Origin: Piezodorus guildinii
Taxonomy: Eukaryota; Arthropoda; Insecta; Hemiptera; Pentatomidae
Assembly (NCBI GenBank): GCA_023052935.1
Contig: CM041294.1
Span: 15,940,635 to 16,004,634, forward strand
DNA length: 64,000 nucleotides
Direction: 5' to 3'
A program made the position numbers and the translations under genes. Below, one piece after another: positions 44,195 to 55,527 of this stretch (position 1 is the stretch's first letter; each line of letters starts with the position of its first letter). The notes under the pieces were generated by a model. It worked only from the letters and a program-made list of their open reading frames with translations, was not told the DNA's origin and searched no databases.

Positions 44195-44679
44195 TTTTAG
44201 ATTGAACCTTCATTATCTATTAATGGGTTTAACTTTCCAATGAATAGATTGATCGATTTATATACAATAGCTTGTATACTCTCACCCATGCTTCACTCGG
44301 GAGCACATTTATGTTTAAAAAAATTCTGTATGACCGAATTAGAGTTTATAGCTTTCGGTGTTTTAGTACATCGTAACGAAACGAGCAATTAGCAAGGAAA
44401 TATGTTTATTTTGTAACGTATATTCTTTATTATATTTTATCATCGGCAGAAATTAAAAGTATAAACCAAAATTGGTTCAGTTTATGTGTATGTTATTTTA
44501 AGGGATGCATAGATAACGGAAAATTTAATGTTCCTATATACAGAAAATTTGATTGCAACGTGTTTTAAAACAGAAATAACAGAGGTATTCAATAGGAAAA
44601 TAATAGGTTCCTATCCTATTAGGTATATACCTATTAATATTAATATTTTATATTTTAAATTACATTTTAAATGTTTAAT
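44195..44679. other. AT-rich sequence, no feature
   Basis: Near 44290 CCCATGCTTCACTCGGGAG resembles part of the Helitron-type end at 47748, but is too short to call. Confidence 0.35.
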
Positions 44680-45150
44680 ACCAAATAACCTTTACCCTTC
44701 GTCGTAAAGCTATGGTTTCCTGTCCTACAGCATCCTTTAATAATATTCCGCTTACTTCAGTTGAACATATCCGCTACCTAGGACTTCTACTTGACAAACG
44801 TCTAACATGGAATCTGCACACTAGACTGTACTAGACACTAGTAAAGCCATGGAGCTCGTCCAGTCGCTCAAGTCGCAGAGAGGAAGTTGTCCTAGCTAGG
44901 TTGAGGATAGGCCACACTAACCTAACACATATACATCATATCACCAAACAGTCACCCCCAATGTGCCAACACTGTAAAAACTCGCTTACTGTCAGACACA
45001 TACTGGAGGAATGTACTTTTTACCGATCATATTTTAACAGATTAGGAATAAGACCTGATACAGCTTCCTCATAAGCGATAACGAAATAATATAAAATTAT
45101 TGCTAAACTTTCTCAAAGCCCAGCAGCTGCTAAATAAAATATAGAGATAC
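44680..45150 (+). pseudogene. Chimeric LINE piece: Jockey RT joined to RNase H LINE tail (J5/N4)
   Basis: 44680-44830 encodes ITFTLRRK, IRYLGLLLDKRLTW, as in the Jockey copies. From 44831 it switches to PWSSSSRSSRREEVV, LARLRIGHTNLTHIH and a knuckle CQHCKNSLTVRHILEEC, the C-terminus of an N2-like LINE. The two parts come from different LINE types, or represent two inserts with no spacer. Confidence 0.65.
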
Positions 45151-45197
45151 TGTACGCAAAAAAACAAAACTAATAAAAAAATCGTGTGGGACTAACC

Positions 45198-45201
<4 letters not shown>

Positions 45202-45258
<57 letters not shown>

Positions 45259-45261
45259 TAA
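45202..45261. repeat. (TA)n microsatellite
   Basis: About 25 TA units with one interruption near the right end. Confidence 0.9.
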
Positions 45262-46082
45262 CAAGAAATTAATTCATCGACCCTTTTTTTAATATTATAA
45301 TTTTGTTTGAAATAATTCGGGTTTTAGGTCATTAAACTATCACTCCTTAATTTTCTTTATTTGGACGTTTCGATCCTCCGTCCATGTATACATAGGATCC
45401 TTTTCAACACAAAGAATTTCATTGAGCACCGGCACACCACTCAGGCTAACTACAGGGCACTTGTAGTTAAACAAAACAAACTGAGAAAGAAAACGAAAAC
45501 TAAGAACTTCGAAAAAAAAAAATTGAAACAAAATTAAAATAAAAGTTAAAAAAACAAGGAAATACTAGAACAATAATTAATAGGCACAACAAGAATAATT
45601 CAGGTTGCTCTTTTATAGTCAGTCGTTCAAAGTTAATTTATTTTATACATTTTTTTGAGTTTTGCCTTAAATTTAAATGTATTCTGATTCAGACCAACGT
45701 CCAGTGCGTTTCTTATTTTATTGAATCTCTGTCATAGAGTTTTCAGTCATAATGTATGTTTTTGGAATGGTGGGGCTGTCCAGCTTCTAGACATAAATCG
45801 TCCGATATAAAGTTAAGACATTTTAAGTAACATTTAGTATTACCACGCTTTGAAAGAAATTGTATTATTGTGTATTTTGTGTTTGTTTTTGATTGGATAG
45901 TATCATGTGAGGATATATGTGTGTCAGATTTATCATTACTCTCCTATCTTTTTCCCGTTGATTTACCACTGAATTTGGATACAATTACAATTACAATATG
46001 ACAAAAACTGTAGTTTTATTAAACTATGAAACGATATATTATACATTCTATAATACAAAAATTAAATATAAAAAACTGTACT
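45262..46082 (-). other. Unassigned, with retroelement-like minus-strand traces
   Basis: At 45360-45430 the minus strand reads GACGGAGGATCGAAACGTCC then AAATAAAG, a 3' motif common in retroelements. At 45655-45725 it encodes NKIRNALDVGLNQNTFKFK, resembling the C-terminus of CR1-like LINE proteins. Heavily decayed. Confidence 0.35.
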
Positions 46083-46522
46083 TGCTTCGGCGGTACATAT
46101 ACGGCGGTGACGCGGCTGAGAGCGAGGGTCTAGGATCTTTTGGATTCCGCTTTTTCCTCCACAAGTGGAGGGAAAAGCCCAGTCTGGGGTCCCTCTATAG
46201 CACTTGTATATTTTGTATATAGTTATGTTTGTTTGAATGATGTTTGTTTATTTGCAAATTTATTTATCTCAATTATAGGTTAATGTTTTGTTTTTATATT
46301 TATTAATATTTAATTCTATATATATCATTTATTTGTATTTATCTCAGTTATAGGTTGTTGTTTGTTTTCTTATTTTGTATATATATTATATTTTATTTAT
46401 TTGACTTTATCATTGTATATATTGTGTGAATGGGTTCATATATCACTATTACTAATGTTCATATAGAAACAAATTGTAATATATCTCAATAAAAATAAAT
46501 AAAAAAAGAAAAAAAAAAACTA
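46083..46522 (+). pseudogene. LINE 3' UTR fragment (Jockey-C), copy 1
   Basis: Matches 62348-62770 in reverse complement: GCGGCTGAGAGCGAGGGTCT, TCCACAAGTGGAGGGAAAAG, GGGTCCCTCTATAGCACTTG, then an AT-rich UTR ending CAATAAAAATAAATAAAAAA. Coding part missing; the family is known from J8, where it follows an RT C-terminus. Confidence 0.75.
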
Positions 46523-46929
46523 GTCTGTTGACCTCTAAGAGTGTCTGTATTTGTTCGTTTTATCTTTGTAAAGCTATTTTCCATGTATGGTTCTTGTGAA
46601 AGTTGCATTCGGTTTTAATTAAATATGGCAACATGGAAATGATGTAAGAATTGTCTAATTTTTCGATAAAATTTTTTTTTTGGGCCAGATCTTAATAACT
46701 CAAATCACAATGACTCAATTGCTTTGTTTTTTTAAAGACTTCGACTCAGTAGTTTGAACTGTAAAAAGGTGGCGGCTGGTCGGATGTAGTTTTTTACAAC
46801 TCGCATCATTATCGCAATGGTTACAGTGCATTTATTTATTTATGTTTTTTTTAAATAGAAGTTAAATAAAATAAACAAAGGAAATAAAGGCGATGATGGC
46901 CGTCTGGCTTTACGCCTCAAAACCCAAAC
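46523..46929. other. Mostly unassigned; possible RNase H LINE 3' tip
   Basis: GGCGATGATGGCCGTCTGGC and GCCTCAAAA near 46888 resemble the last bases of LINE N2 (GGCGAACATGACCCTGG...GCCTCGAAAA). Confidence 0.35.
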
Positions 46930-47070
46930 TAACAACAACTAGACTGAAACGACAAGAAACTGCTCGCCGCTTTCGGTTACTTCAACATTTACTTGACAAA
47001 CGCTCTAAACTTCCATTTAACTACAAAAGACACATCTACATGACCATCATAAGAACTATCTGGACGAATC
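46930..47070 (+). pseudogene. Small internal Jockey RT fragment (J6)
   Basis: Encodes TRLKRQETARRFRLLQHLLD, KRSKLPFNYKRHIYMTIIRT and IWT, an internal piece of the Jockey ORF2 found in J7. Both ends are lost. Confidence 0.75.
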
Positions 47071-47301
47071 TAGGTGGCTGTATGTTCTATAGGCTGGGCT
47101 ACTAGATGAGTTCAGAGTTCTCTTTATATGCAATGAAAGAAAATGGTTCTCCATTTTTTCCAGGATATTTTTCTTATGCTTCAGTATGTCTGTATCATAA
47201 CTCTGGCTACATTCATCTGAACTTCCGAAAGTTGAAGCTATATTCAGCACCTGTTGAACACAGTCGTAGCTTCTCCTAGTGTTCTCAGTCTGTTGAAACA
47301 T
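47056..47301 (-). CDS. Open reading frame with splice-acceptor-like start, unknown
   Basis: On the minus strand a typical acceptor (TTTATGTTTCAACAG) at 47302 is followed by an open frame of 81 codons: TENTRRSYDCVQQVLN, ending near YRTYSHLDSSR. Codon use is less AT-biased than the flanks. No domain recognised and no good donor found. It lies on the same strand as Elk but does not match an Elk segment I know. It may be an exon, a retroelement piece or chance; its left end overlaps J6 antisense. Confidence 0.25.
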   Translation of the reverse strand: MFQQTENTRRSYDCVQQVLNIASTFGSSDECSQSYDTDILKHKKNILEKMENHFLSLHIKRTLNSSSSPAYRTYSHLDSSR

Positions 47302-47805
47302 AAACGTGGAAGCTTAGCAGTCTAAAAATATAAATTGTAGTTTTTATCGCAGAAAGTTTCGGATTATGAAGGAGTGATGATAAGAAAAACTAATCAATAT
47401 GGCGGCTTAATCACTTGGAGCAGGTGATAAAGTAGGGCCATTGTGATGGTGGGGGAGGGGGCTTTATGAAAGAATTAATGGTCCTTTATGAGCATGAGCC
47501 TCAGGTAAAAGAGTAATAAATAACAAAGATGTCATCCGTCTCAATAATGTACACCAATTAGCCTATGGTAATTTGTCAACCTTCCATCTCTTTTCCAAGT
47601 TAGCTTGTTAAAAACTTTTTCATAATTAAAACTAATATTAATTCAAACTTAATATTTTGCAATATAATCACTGGTATTTTCGTAAGAAACTGTAGCTTTA
47701 TTTTTTCAGAATGTTACTTATACATCAAGCCTAATTTATATTAAATACTAGCGACCTGTCCTTCGCTTCGCACGAGTGCAATTTATATGTGGAACCATTT
47801 ATGTT
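47302..47805. other. Unassigned, with a Helitron-type 3' end
   Basis: ACTAGCGACCTGTCCTTCGC and TTCGCACGAGTGCAA at 47747-47781 are the reverse complement of a common Helitron 3' hairpin and CTAG end. No further part of that element was identified. Confidence 0.35.
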
Positions 47806-48770
47806 CAAAAATCTAGTGCGCGCAATACACGACTTCTATTTACCTCCGTTATTTATATCGAGAAAGGCTTAAATATGGGTGAAAAAATTCCGGTTTTGGG
47901 GTATGCCGATGATCTGATACGGCTAGGTGAAGACACGGAAACCATACAACTAAATACAAGTGTGTTAATAAAAACCGGTAAAGAAATAGGACTCGAATTA
48001 AATACCGATAAGACGAAAATATGATTAGTAGCGGAAACGGTGTCGATCTTGGTGATATTGATGTATCAGGGCATACTTTTGAACACGTAGAGAAATTCAA
48101 GTATTTAGGTTCAATTATGACTAGAAAAAATGAAATCCAGGAAGAAATAAAGTCCCGGTTAAAGGTGGGAAATGCGTGTTATTATTCAGTTGCTAAGTTT
48201 CTTAGTTCGCGGCTTCTATCTAAAAACTTAAAGGTTAGAATTTATAAAACTATTATTCTTCCAACGGTTCTTTACGAATGTGAAACGTGGCAGCTTACTT
48301 TGAAGGATGAACAACGGCTTAAGGTTTTCGAAAATAAGGTATTGCGTAAAATATTTGGTCCGAAGAGAGATGAGGCCACTGGGTAGTTTAGAAGGTTGCA
48401 CAACGCGGAATAGCGGAACTTGTATCCTGTGAATATAATTAAGCTGATTGTATCGCGGAGACTCAAATGGGCGAGTAAAGTTGTTAAGCTCGACGATGAG
48501 CGGATTCCGAGAAAGTTGGTATTTGCTGATCCGACAGGTAGGCGTCCGAAAGGTAGGCCGAAGCGTAGATGGGAGGATTGCGTTTAAGGCTGATCTCGGG
48601 GCTTGGGCTTGAATGGTGAACATTGGACGAGTCTGTGGAGGCGGAATTTGGTGGTATCGGCATCGAACCTTCGGGTTCGCTAAGCCTATTATTATTATTA
48701 TTATTATTATTTATATCAATTTAAGAATTTTTTAACTAATTTAGAAACGAAATAAATTTTTTTATACAAA
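47806..48770 (+). repeat. R900 5' fragment split by an RTE insertion
   Basis: AATCTAGTGCGCGCAATACA and TTTACCTCCGTT (47810-47850) continue after the insert at 48718 as AATTTAAGAATTTTTTAACT. It is too diverged to follow beyond about 48770. Confidence 0.65.
47860..48708 (+). pseudogene. RTE-A fragment, copy 3, with 9 bp target duplication
   Basis: The plus strand encodes GYADDLIRLGEDTETIQL (YADD motif C), then GKEIGLELNTDKTKI, TFEHVEKFKYLGSIMTRKNE, KVRIYKTIILPTVLYECETW and FENKVLRKIFGPKRDEATG, then with stops and shifts to GRPKRRWED. The tail is (ATT)n at 48687-48710. ATTTATATC at 47851-47859 and 48709-48717 is the target duplication. The longest RTE-A copy here. Confidence 0.88.
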
Positions 48771-48904
48771 GCATCTACCCATTAAGGGTCATTAGCTATA
48801 TACATAATTGTTTGTTTTTCTCTTTTTAGTACAGAATTTTAAACAAAATATCATTTATAACACAATAATGATAAATGTATGGTCAAAGTACATTATATTC
48901 TAAA

Positions 48905-49585
48905 TGAGATTAAAGACTTTGATTTTTTTTTTTAAACTTTAGTAATTTCTGAACACACGTTTCACTGTTACCGAGTGCTATTTCCAGCCTGGTGTCAATT
49001 CCACACTCTGTGTAGCGCAGGATGATGTGCTCCACCGTCAGAGGTGCCTCAGAAGTCCTACAGGTCGGTGGGTACAATCCTTTCAGTAGGTAACTATGTG
49101 TCAGTGCTGTGTGTCCGCTTCTTATCCTGGCCAGAACCACTTCTTCGCGCCGGTTTTTCTTCTCTGAGGTTTCCCATATCCCTGATGTCCCTTTAATTTT
49201 TCCTAATTTTTCTTTCGTTCTGCTCCAGTCGGTAGCCCATGAAGTATAAATCCTTTTCTTGGCGTATTTTCGCCAGTGCGATGCAGTTGTCTTATTGACA
49301 CGTGTCACTTCCCTTCCAGAACCCATCCTTGCATTATTATCCGCTCGGTCAGCGTCCTCGTTTCTTCCTATGCCCAAGTGAGACGGGACCCACAAAAATT
49401 TTATTGTTTTTCCTACACTGTTGCATTCTTCCTCGAGAATCTGGATTCTTTGAACCAAACCTTCTTTTGAGTTCTTATTCTCTATTGACTTTAGACAATC
49501 AGATGATGTTGGTGGTCGTGTTTTATTATGATTTTTAATGCTTTTCAGATCGAGTAGAGGACTCCAGTGTATACACTATTTGGTT
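48905..49585 (-). pseudogene. I-type LINE RNase H and C-terminus (N5)
   Basis: The minus strand encodes LKSIENKNSKEGLVQRIQIL, then FLWVPSHLGIGRNEDADRAD (RNase H C-terminal motif), a linker, NRREEVVLARIRSGHTALTH and a decayed knuckle (CRTSEAPLTVEHI). The second Cys of the knuckle is Ser. One frame is open for 183 codons. 5'-truncated and followed by an R900 copy. Confidence 0.8.
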
Positions 49586-49589
49586 CTGG

Positions 49590-50690
49590 TAGAACGAAAT
49601 AAATTGTTAAAGAATTATTTACATTGTATTTTAAAAGAAACATGTGCTTTATTAAATAATCTATTGTATTATTATATACGACTATCAGTTTGTTTTATCG
49701 GCTTTTCCTCACTATCTGTTAACTTTTACAATAGTATGTATAAGATAATATTTTTTTCCAAAATCTTGAGCATTCCAAAATCCAAGCATTCTTCCTTCTT
49801 CCAGTTGCGCGATAGGCCGTGTAGGCCCTGGACCTCGTGGTGTAATCTCCTGGGAGATTACTCTCACGATTCTCAATGGATGTTGTATTGTAGGGTCATC
49901 ACTCCCTACGACTAATTTTGTGAGTTGCAACCATTTGGCTGACGGGTCTCACATACATGGGGGGAGGCTGTGAGTGAATCCCCAATTAATTATGTCCTTA
50001 TAAAAGCCCCGCCGGGACTGGGATTCGTAATGAGAACCTATAGAATGAAAACTAGCGCGCTAGCTACTCAGCCACGGGCTCCCCGTTCCAATGGTATATT
50101 ATATTACTGTTCATAAGTTCAAAAAATAAAAATTGCATTAAAAAAAATGTGTTTGCAGTTTTCTCCATCAGTTAGGTATTGAATTCGTTCAACTTATACA
50201 TGTACCTGTGTTTTAGCAATGTTAATCAGACAATATGGTAAATTTTATAAAATCTACGAAATTAAATATACTTTAGAGGAAAAAATTTTAAAATATGGGC
50301 ATTTAAGCTCTGTCGGAATATATAAATCAGAATGAAACCTACATGATATTAAAGCCCGATCAATTTCACATCGATATAGCGAGTTTAATCAAAATCGTTA
50401 GAGCCGTTTTGGAGATAATCGTTTAAAGGTAGAAAAGTGGCTCTTCTGGTTAGCTGATTTTGATGAAAACGTTGCTGTAACATCTAGGGCGTATAAATGT
50501 CTTAAATATGAAATTTCAGTTTCATAGGACTTTTCGTTCATAGACCTTTGCGGGACTTGGTCATTTGGACGCAGAGGACCCAAAACGTGTATTTCCGTTG
50601 AAAATTGAAATTAGAAAATGTTCAGGGTCACAATACTTTGCCTTACTATATTTTCCATATACACAGGTGAGTGAAAGTAAGAAAGTTGAT
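49590..50690 (+). mobile_element. R900 repeat, diverged, split by a SINE
   Basis: AAACATGTGCTTTATTAAA near 49638, then after the insert CCAATGGTATATTATATTAC at 50089, TTTCACATCGATATAGCGAG and the 3' end GTGAGTGAAAGTAAG near 50680. The 5' end is missing and the CA tract region is deleted. Confidence 0.75.
49779..50085 (-). mobile_element. tRNA-derived SINE (family S2) inside R900
   Basis: On the minus strand GGGGAGCCCGTGGCTGAGTA with A-box-like TGGCTGAGTAG, then GAATCCCAGTCCCGGC as a disturbed B box, and a body including GGAGTGATGACCCTAC. TTCCAA at 49773 and 50086 is the target duplication, a site equivalent to the conserved GCTTTCCAACGG of other R900 copies. The body resembles a block in the 2.8-7.3 kb inverted duplication. 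Confidence 0.75.
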
Positions 50691-50829
50691 TGACTAATTA
50701 AGAGTTTATGAATTATGGGTTCATCTTAACTTCACTATGCAAGAAAATGTTATGTTTATTATATAACGTCTATTCATCATTATATTTAATCATGGACAGA
50801 TATTAGAAACATAAATTGGTCGAAAAGTA

Positions 50830-51581
50830 AAAATCTGGTGCGGGCAACACACGACTTTCACTTACCTCTATTTTTAAAATCAATGAAAGAATTTTCAAAT
50901 ACAATTAGAGATAAAAATACGTGAAATTATTAAGGAATTAATCAAATTGAATTTATATAGAAACATGTGTTTTATTAAAAAATCAATTATATTATTATCT
51001 TAAATAATGAGTAAGTTTTATCTTCCTTTCATCACTCTCCAATAACTTTTAAAAGCTTGTGTATGAGATGATAATTTTTCTAAAATCTTTAGCTTTCCAA
51101 CGTTATATCATACATGTATATTACTGCACTTATGTTCAAAAACGAAAAATTGCATTAAAAAATATTTTTTCTATTTTCTCCTTTAGTTGGGTATCGAATT
51201 TATTCAATTTATATATTTACCAGTTTTTCATCAGCGTTAACAAGATAATCTAGTTACTATTATTAAATCTACAAAATTAAAGGTACTTTAGGAGAAGACA
51301 ATTTAAAATATCGGCATTTAAGCCCTGTCAGACCATTTTTATCTAAATAAAACCTACATGATATTAAAGCCCATTAAATTTTACATCGATATAGCAAGTT
51401 TAATCAAAATCGTCGGAACCGTTTTTGAGAAAATCGAAAAAAGGTGCAAGATGCATGGTATAAAGTGCCTCTTCTGGTAGGCTCATTTTGATGAAAAAAG
51501 TTTTGTCACGTCTCGGGCGTATAGATGTCTTAAATATGAAATTTCAGTTTCATAGGACTTACCGTTTCCGCCCGGGAGTTA

Positions 51582-51617
<36 letters not shown>

Positions 51618-51744
51618 CTTTTTTCGGGACTTGGTTATTTGGACTCAGGGGACCCTAAAACGTGTATTTCCGTTGAAAACTGGAATTCGAAAATTTTCAC
51701 GATCGCAATACTTCGCCTTACTATATATAGTAAGTGAAAGTAAA
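50830..51744 (+). mobile_element. R900 repeat, full-length copy with (CA)17
   Basis: Complete from AATCTGGTGCGGGCAACACA to ACTATATATAGTAAGTGAAA. The CA tract at 51582-51615 is the longest in the family here. The best reference copy together with 27837-28693. Confidence 0.87.
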
Positions 51745-52145
51745 AATGTGTTTGCAGTTTTCTCCTTCAGTTTGATATTGAATTCGTTCAACTTATGTAT
51801 GTACCTGTTTTTTAGCAATATTAATCAGACAATATGGTAAATTTGATAAAATCTACGAAATTAAAGATACTTTAGAGGAAGAAATTTTAAAATATTGTCA
51901 TTTAAGCTCTGTCCGAATATATAAATCAGAATGAAACCTACATGATATTAAAGCCCGTTCGATTTTACATCGATATAGCGAGTTTAATCAAAATCTTTAG
52001 AGCCGTTTTTGAGAAAATCGTTAAAAGGTAGAAAAGTGGCTCTTCTTCTGGTTAGCTGATTTTGATGAAAACGTTGCTGTAACATCTCGGGCATATAAAT
52101 GTCTTAAATATGAAATTTCAGTTTCATAGGACTTTTCGTTTACAT
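51745..52145 (+). repeat. R900 internal part, tandem to the preceding copy
   Basis: Starts at GTGTTTGCAGTTTTCTCCTT, mid-element, and ends before the CA tract (GTTTCATAGGACTTTTCG). It resembles the 49590 copy more than the adjacent full-length one. Confidence 0.75.
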
Positions 52146-52371
52146 GCTGGACTTTAAACAGTGGTACACTAGAAACTTTTCCCATTCAAACCATTTATCG
52201 ATCTAAGGAGCATCAACAAAGATTTAGTGTTACAGTTTTGGGGCTGAAAAAAGTTTCACACTATAAAGTATAGACTACCAGCAAAAATTTTGACTTTACT
52301 AAAATCTTGTGCTTCACAACGTTATATTATACGTCTGTATTACCAATTCACGAATCATTTTTACTTTCACT

Positions 52372-52745
52372 TACCTATATATGAAATATACAGTAAGTTA
52401 AAGTATTGCGATCGTGAAAATTTTCGAATTCCAGTTTTCAACGGGAATACACGTTTTAGGGTTATCTGAGTCCAAATGACCAAGTCCCGCAAAAACGAAA
52501 AGTCCTATAAAACTGAAACTAAATATTTAAGATGACCATACGCTCGAGATGTTACAGCAATGTTTTCATGAAAATCAGCTAACTAGAAGAGCCACTTTAT
52601 ACCACGCATTTTGCACCTTTTTAGGATTTTCTAAAAAATTTCCCAAACGATTTTGATTAAACTCGCTATATAGATGTAAAATTTATTGGACTTTAATATT
52701 ATGTAGGTTTCTTTCTGATTGAAATAGTCTGACTTTATAGTTGAG
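52372..52745 (-). repeat. R900 3' part, minus strand
   Basis: Begins TTACTTTCACTTACCTATAT, with GCGATCGTGAAAATTTTCGA, and runs to AGTCTGACTTTATAG. Confidence 0.7.
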
Positions 52746-52894
52746 AACTAACATCAATATATATATACACATATTTCCGCTTCGGAAACTTCATAATCTT
52801 TTTCCTTGTGGTAAGAAAATATAACAAAATATTAATAACTAACAATAAATATTCAATTTTGGTTATCTCAAAACGAATGAAAAAACTCTTGTGT

Positions 52895-53400
52895 GCAGAA
52901 CACTTTTTTTTTTTTCACTTTCATCAGTCATTAAAATCCATTTAAGAATTTATTAATACTGTAAGAGATAATATAAGTTAAAATAATTAAATATATTAAG
53001 TAATATGGGTTTTATTAATAATATTTAATATTATTGTCGAAAAAAATCAATTATTTTTATCGGATTTTCTTGACTTTCCATCATATTTGACTGTTTTGAG
53101 TATGGAATAATATTTTTCTAAAATATTTAGATTTCCAAAGGTATATTATACATCTTCATTATTGTTATTATATTCGAAACCACGAAGATTGAACTTAAAA
53201 CTCTTTTTTCTGCTTTTTCATCCTTTAGAGGGATATCAAATTCGTTGAGCTTATGTATTAATCCTTTTTTTATCAATGCTAAAAAGATGATATCGTTAAT
53301 GTTTTCGAATCTAAAAAATTAATTTTAGAGGATGAAAATTTAAAATATCGGCATTTAAGCTCTGTCAGACTATTTCAATCAGAATGATTGAACTAAGACA
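52895..53400 (+). repeat. Highly diverged R900 part
   Basis: CCAAAGGTATATTATACAT, TTAAAATATCGGCATTTAAG and CTCTGTCAGAC identify it. Both ends are eroded. Confidence 0.55.
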
Positions 53401-53571
53401 TATTTATTTTATTTGAACCTATCAAATTGCTTTTCTCTTTTTCCTCCTCTAGAGGAATAATTTTTCGGATGGTATCGAGTTACATGGAACCGTTCCATTC
53501 AAGGGTAAATCTGAATGACGTTCGGAAACAAGTAGGATCAGAATTAATTTAAAGGGGTTAAGTATTAATTT

Positions 53572-54606
53572 CACTTACCTATATCTGAAATTTATAGTAA
53601 GGGAAAATAATGCGATAGTAAGGGAAAAATTTTCGAATTCTAGTTTTCAACCGAAATACACGTTTTAGGGTCCCCTGAGTCCAAATGACCAAGTCTCGCA
53701 AAAAGCTCTGTGTGTGTGTGTGTGTGTGCGTGTGTGATAACTCCAGCATAAAAACGAAAAGTCCTATGAAACCGAAATTTCATGTATAGAAGAACTATAC
53801 ACCCGAGATGTTACAGCAACTTTTTCATCAAAATCAGCTGAGCGGAAGATCTTCTTTATACCATGCACTTTTTACCTTTTTACGATTTTCTCAAAAACGG
53901 CTCTAACTATTATGATTAAACTCGCTATATCGATGTAAAATTTAATATGATGCAAGATTCATTCTGATTGAAATAGTCCGACAAGGCTTGAAATGCCGAT
54001 ATTTTAAATTTCCTTCCTCTAAACTACCTTTAATTTTGTATATTCCAAAAGATTAATCATATTATCTTAATGGCACTGATGAAGGACGGTTAAATATCAA
54101 AGTTGAGCGAATTTGATAAACAACTAAAAGAGAAAAGTGCAAACAAACATATTTTTTAATGTAATTTTTTTTTTTTTTTGAATACAAGAATAGTAATATA
54201 GATGTATAATATACCGTTGGATAGCTAAATATTTTAGAAAAAATATTATCTGATACAACGAATTGTAAAGCTTAATGGAGATTGGTGAAAAGCCGATAAA
54301 ACTAACAGTTTCTGGCTCCTGAAAAGGGAAATTCATGTTGAACCTAGCGGCCTGTTAGAAGCATAGCACCCCTAGTTGAGATCATCTTGACATTGAGTGT
54401 GAGGTGATTACCCCGTACACTAACTGATTGTTGCAGGTAATGATATAAAAGATTGTTTAATAAAACACATGTTTCTATTGAAATTTAATTTAATTAATTC
54501 CTTAAACATTTCATTTCATCTCTAAATGTATTTAAAAATTCTTAAATTGATTTTAACAACGGAAGTAAGTGAATGTTGTGTGTTGCTCGCACCAGATTTT
54601 TTTATT
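53572..54606 (-). mobile_element. R900 repeat, near full-length, minus strand
   Basis: From the 3' end (TTCACTTACCTATATCTGAA) through a (TG)n tract at 53709-53736 to the 5' end GTAAGTGAATGTTGTGTGTT and GCTCGCACCAGATTT at 54600. About 15-20 percent diverged from the best copies by eye, with a short insertion near 54340-54450. Confidence 0.78.
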
Positions 54607-54944
54607 TAACTTATGGTAGCAGTTAGATAAAAATTCTAAAATGATTCTAATACTAATATTTGTATAACAATCATCAAACTCGCCAAAAGCTCCAACAAAG
54701 TTATTATTCTCAGTTCTAAGAATAATGTCTTATGTCGTAGTTTATTTACAATACGTATTGAACCTCTGAAAATTATGATTTATTGATTGGAAGTTCTTCC
54801 TTATTTGATATTATTCTCAAACTCCTGCTACATTCTCTCGATTCAATCAGAGTTTTCAAGAGGAAGAAGCGAAGATATCTCCTCTCCTGAGAACCCGAGG
54901 ACGGATCCTTTCTTATCAGGCTCCGTTATTGTCTTCCAAGAGCA

Positions 54945-55060
54945 AACTGACTTAATGTATTTGCATTCTACTTCCTCTTTTCCGATGAAGCTGAGATTGC
55001 ATAGTGGTTTACTGAATCGAACGCTTTCTTTAAGTCTATTAACAGGATCTACCCATTTAG
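54945..55060 (-). pseudogene. CR1/L2-like RT motif A remnant
   Basis: The minus strand reads LIDLKKAFDSVNHYAISAS, the D..KAFD palm motif of a reverse transcriptase. Nothing convincing surrounds it. Confidence 0.45.
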
Positions 55061-55083
55061 AACTGTTATATTATAATTTAACT

Positions 55084-55289
55084 TATGTTTAATATTCTTA
55101 TCTAAACATTATTTTTTGACAGCTGCGATTGAATATTAATACGATAATAAAAAGTGGGGTTCTACTATAACGTTTCAATTAAATTTATATTTTCTGCGTC
55201 TTTTTTAATGTGTACAGTTATTGAAAATACAGATTAACGAACTCAACCAGTAATTATTATTTAACTTCCTGCTTGTACTATGCATAGTA

Positions 55290-55349
<60 letters not shown>

Positions 55350-55452
55350 TTATATTTAACTGAAATGTTATAGTAGAACCCCACTTTTTATTATCGTATT
55401 AAAATTCAATCGCAGCTGTCAAAAAATAATGTTTAGATAAGAATATTAAACA
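55084..55452. repeat. Inverted repeat (~95 bp arms) around a (TA)n core
   Basis: GTTTAATATTCTTATCTAAA at the left and its exact complement at the right end. Both arms contain GACAGCTGCGATTGAAT and AAGTGGGGTTCTACTATAAC, nearly identical. The (TA)n run at 55290-55342 lies inside. The right end touches the 3' terminus of Helitron H2. Confidence 0.85.
55290..55342. repeat. (TA)n microsatellite
   Basis: About 26 TA units in the centre of an inverted repeat. Confidence 0.95.
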
Positions 55453-55527
55453 CTAGCTGTTGCGCGAGACTTCGTCTGCGTCAATTTCAGTAATTATGAT
55501 TGCTATTAAGACGTTTTTAAAAGAATA

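Noticed and set aside
45360..45430. Hammerhead ribozyme at the GAAACGTCC motif (also 29770 and 60211)
   Set aside because: The GAAAC part is present but CTGATGA and a pairing stem II are missing, so a ribozyme is not supported there.
54787..55092. Plus-strand frame of 101 codons
   Set aside because: No domain, and part of it is antisense to an RT motif A remnant.
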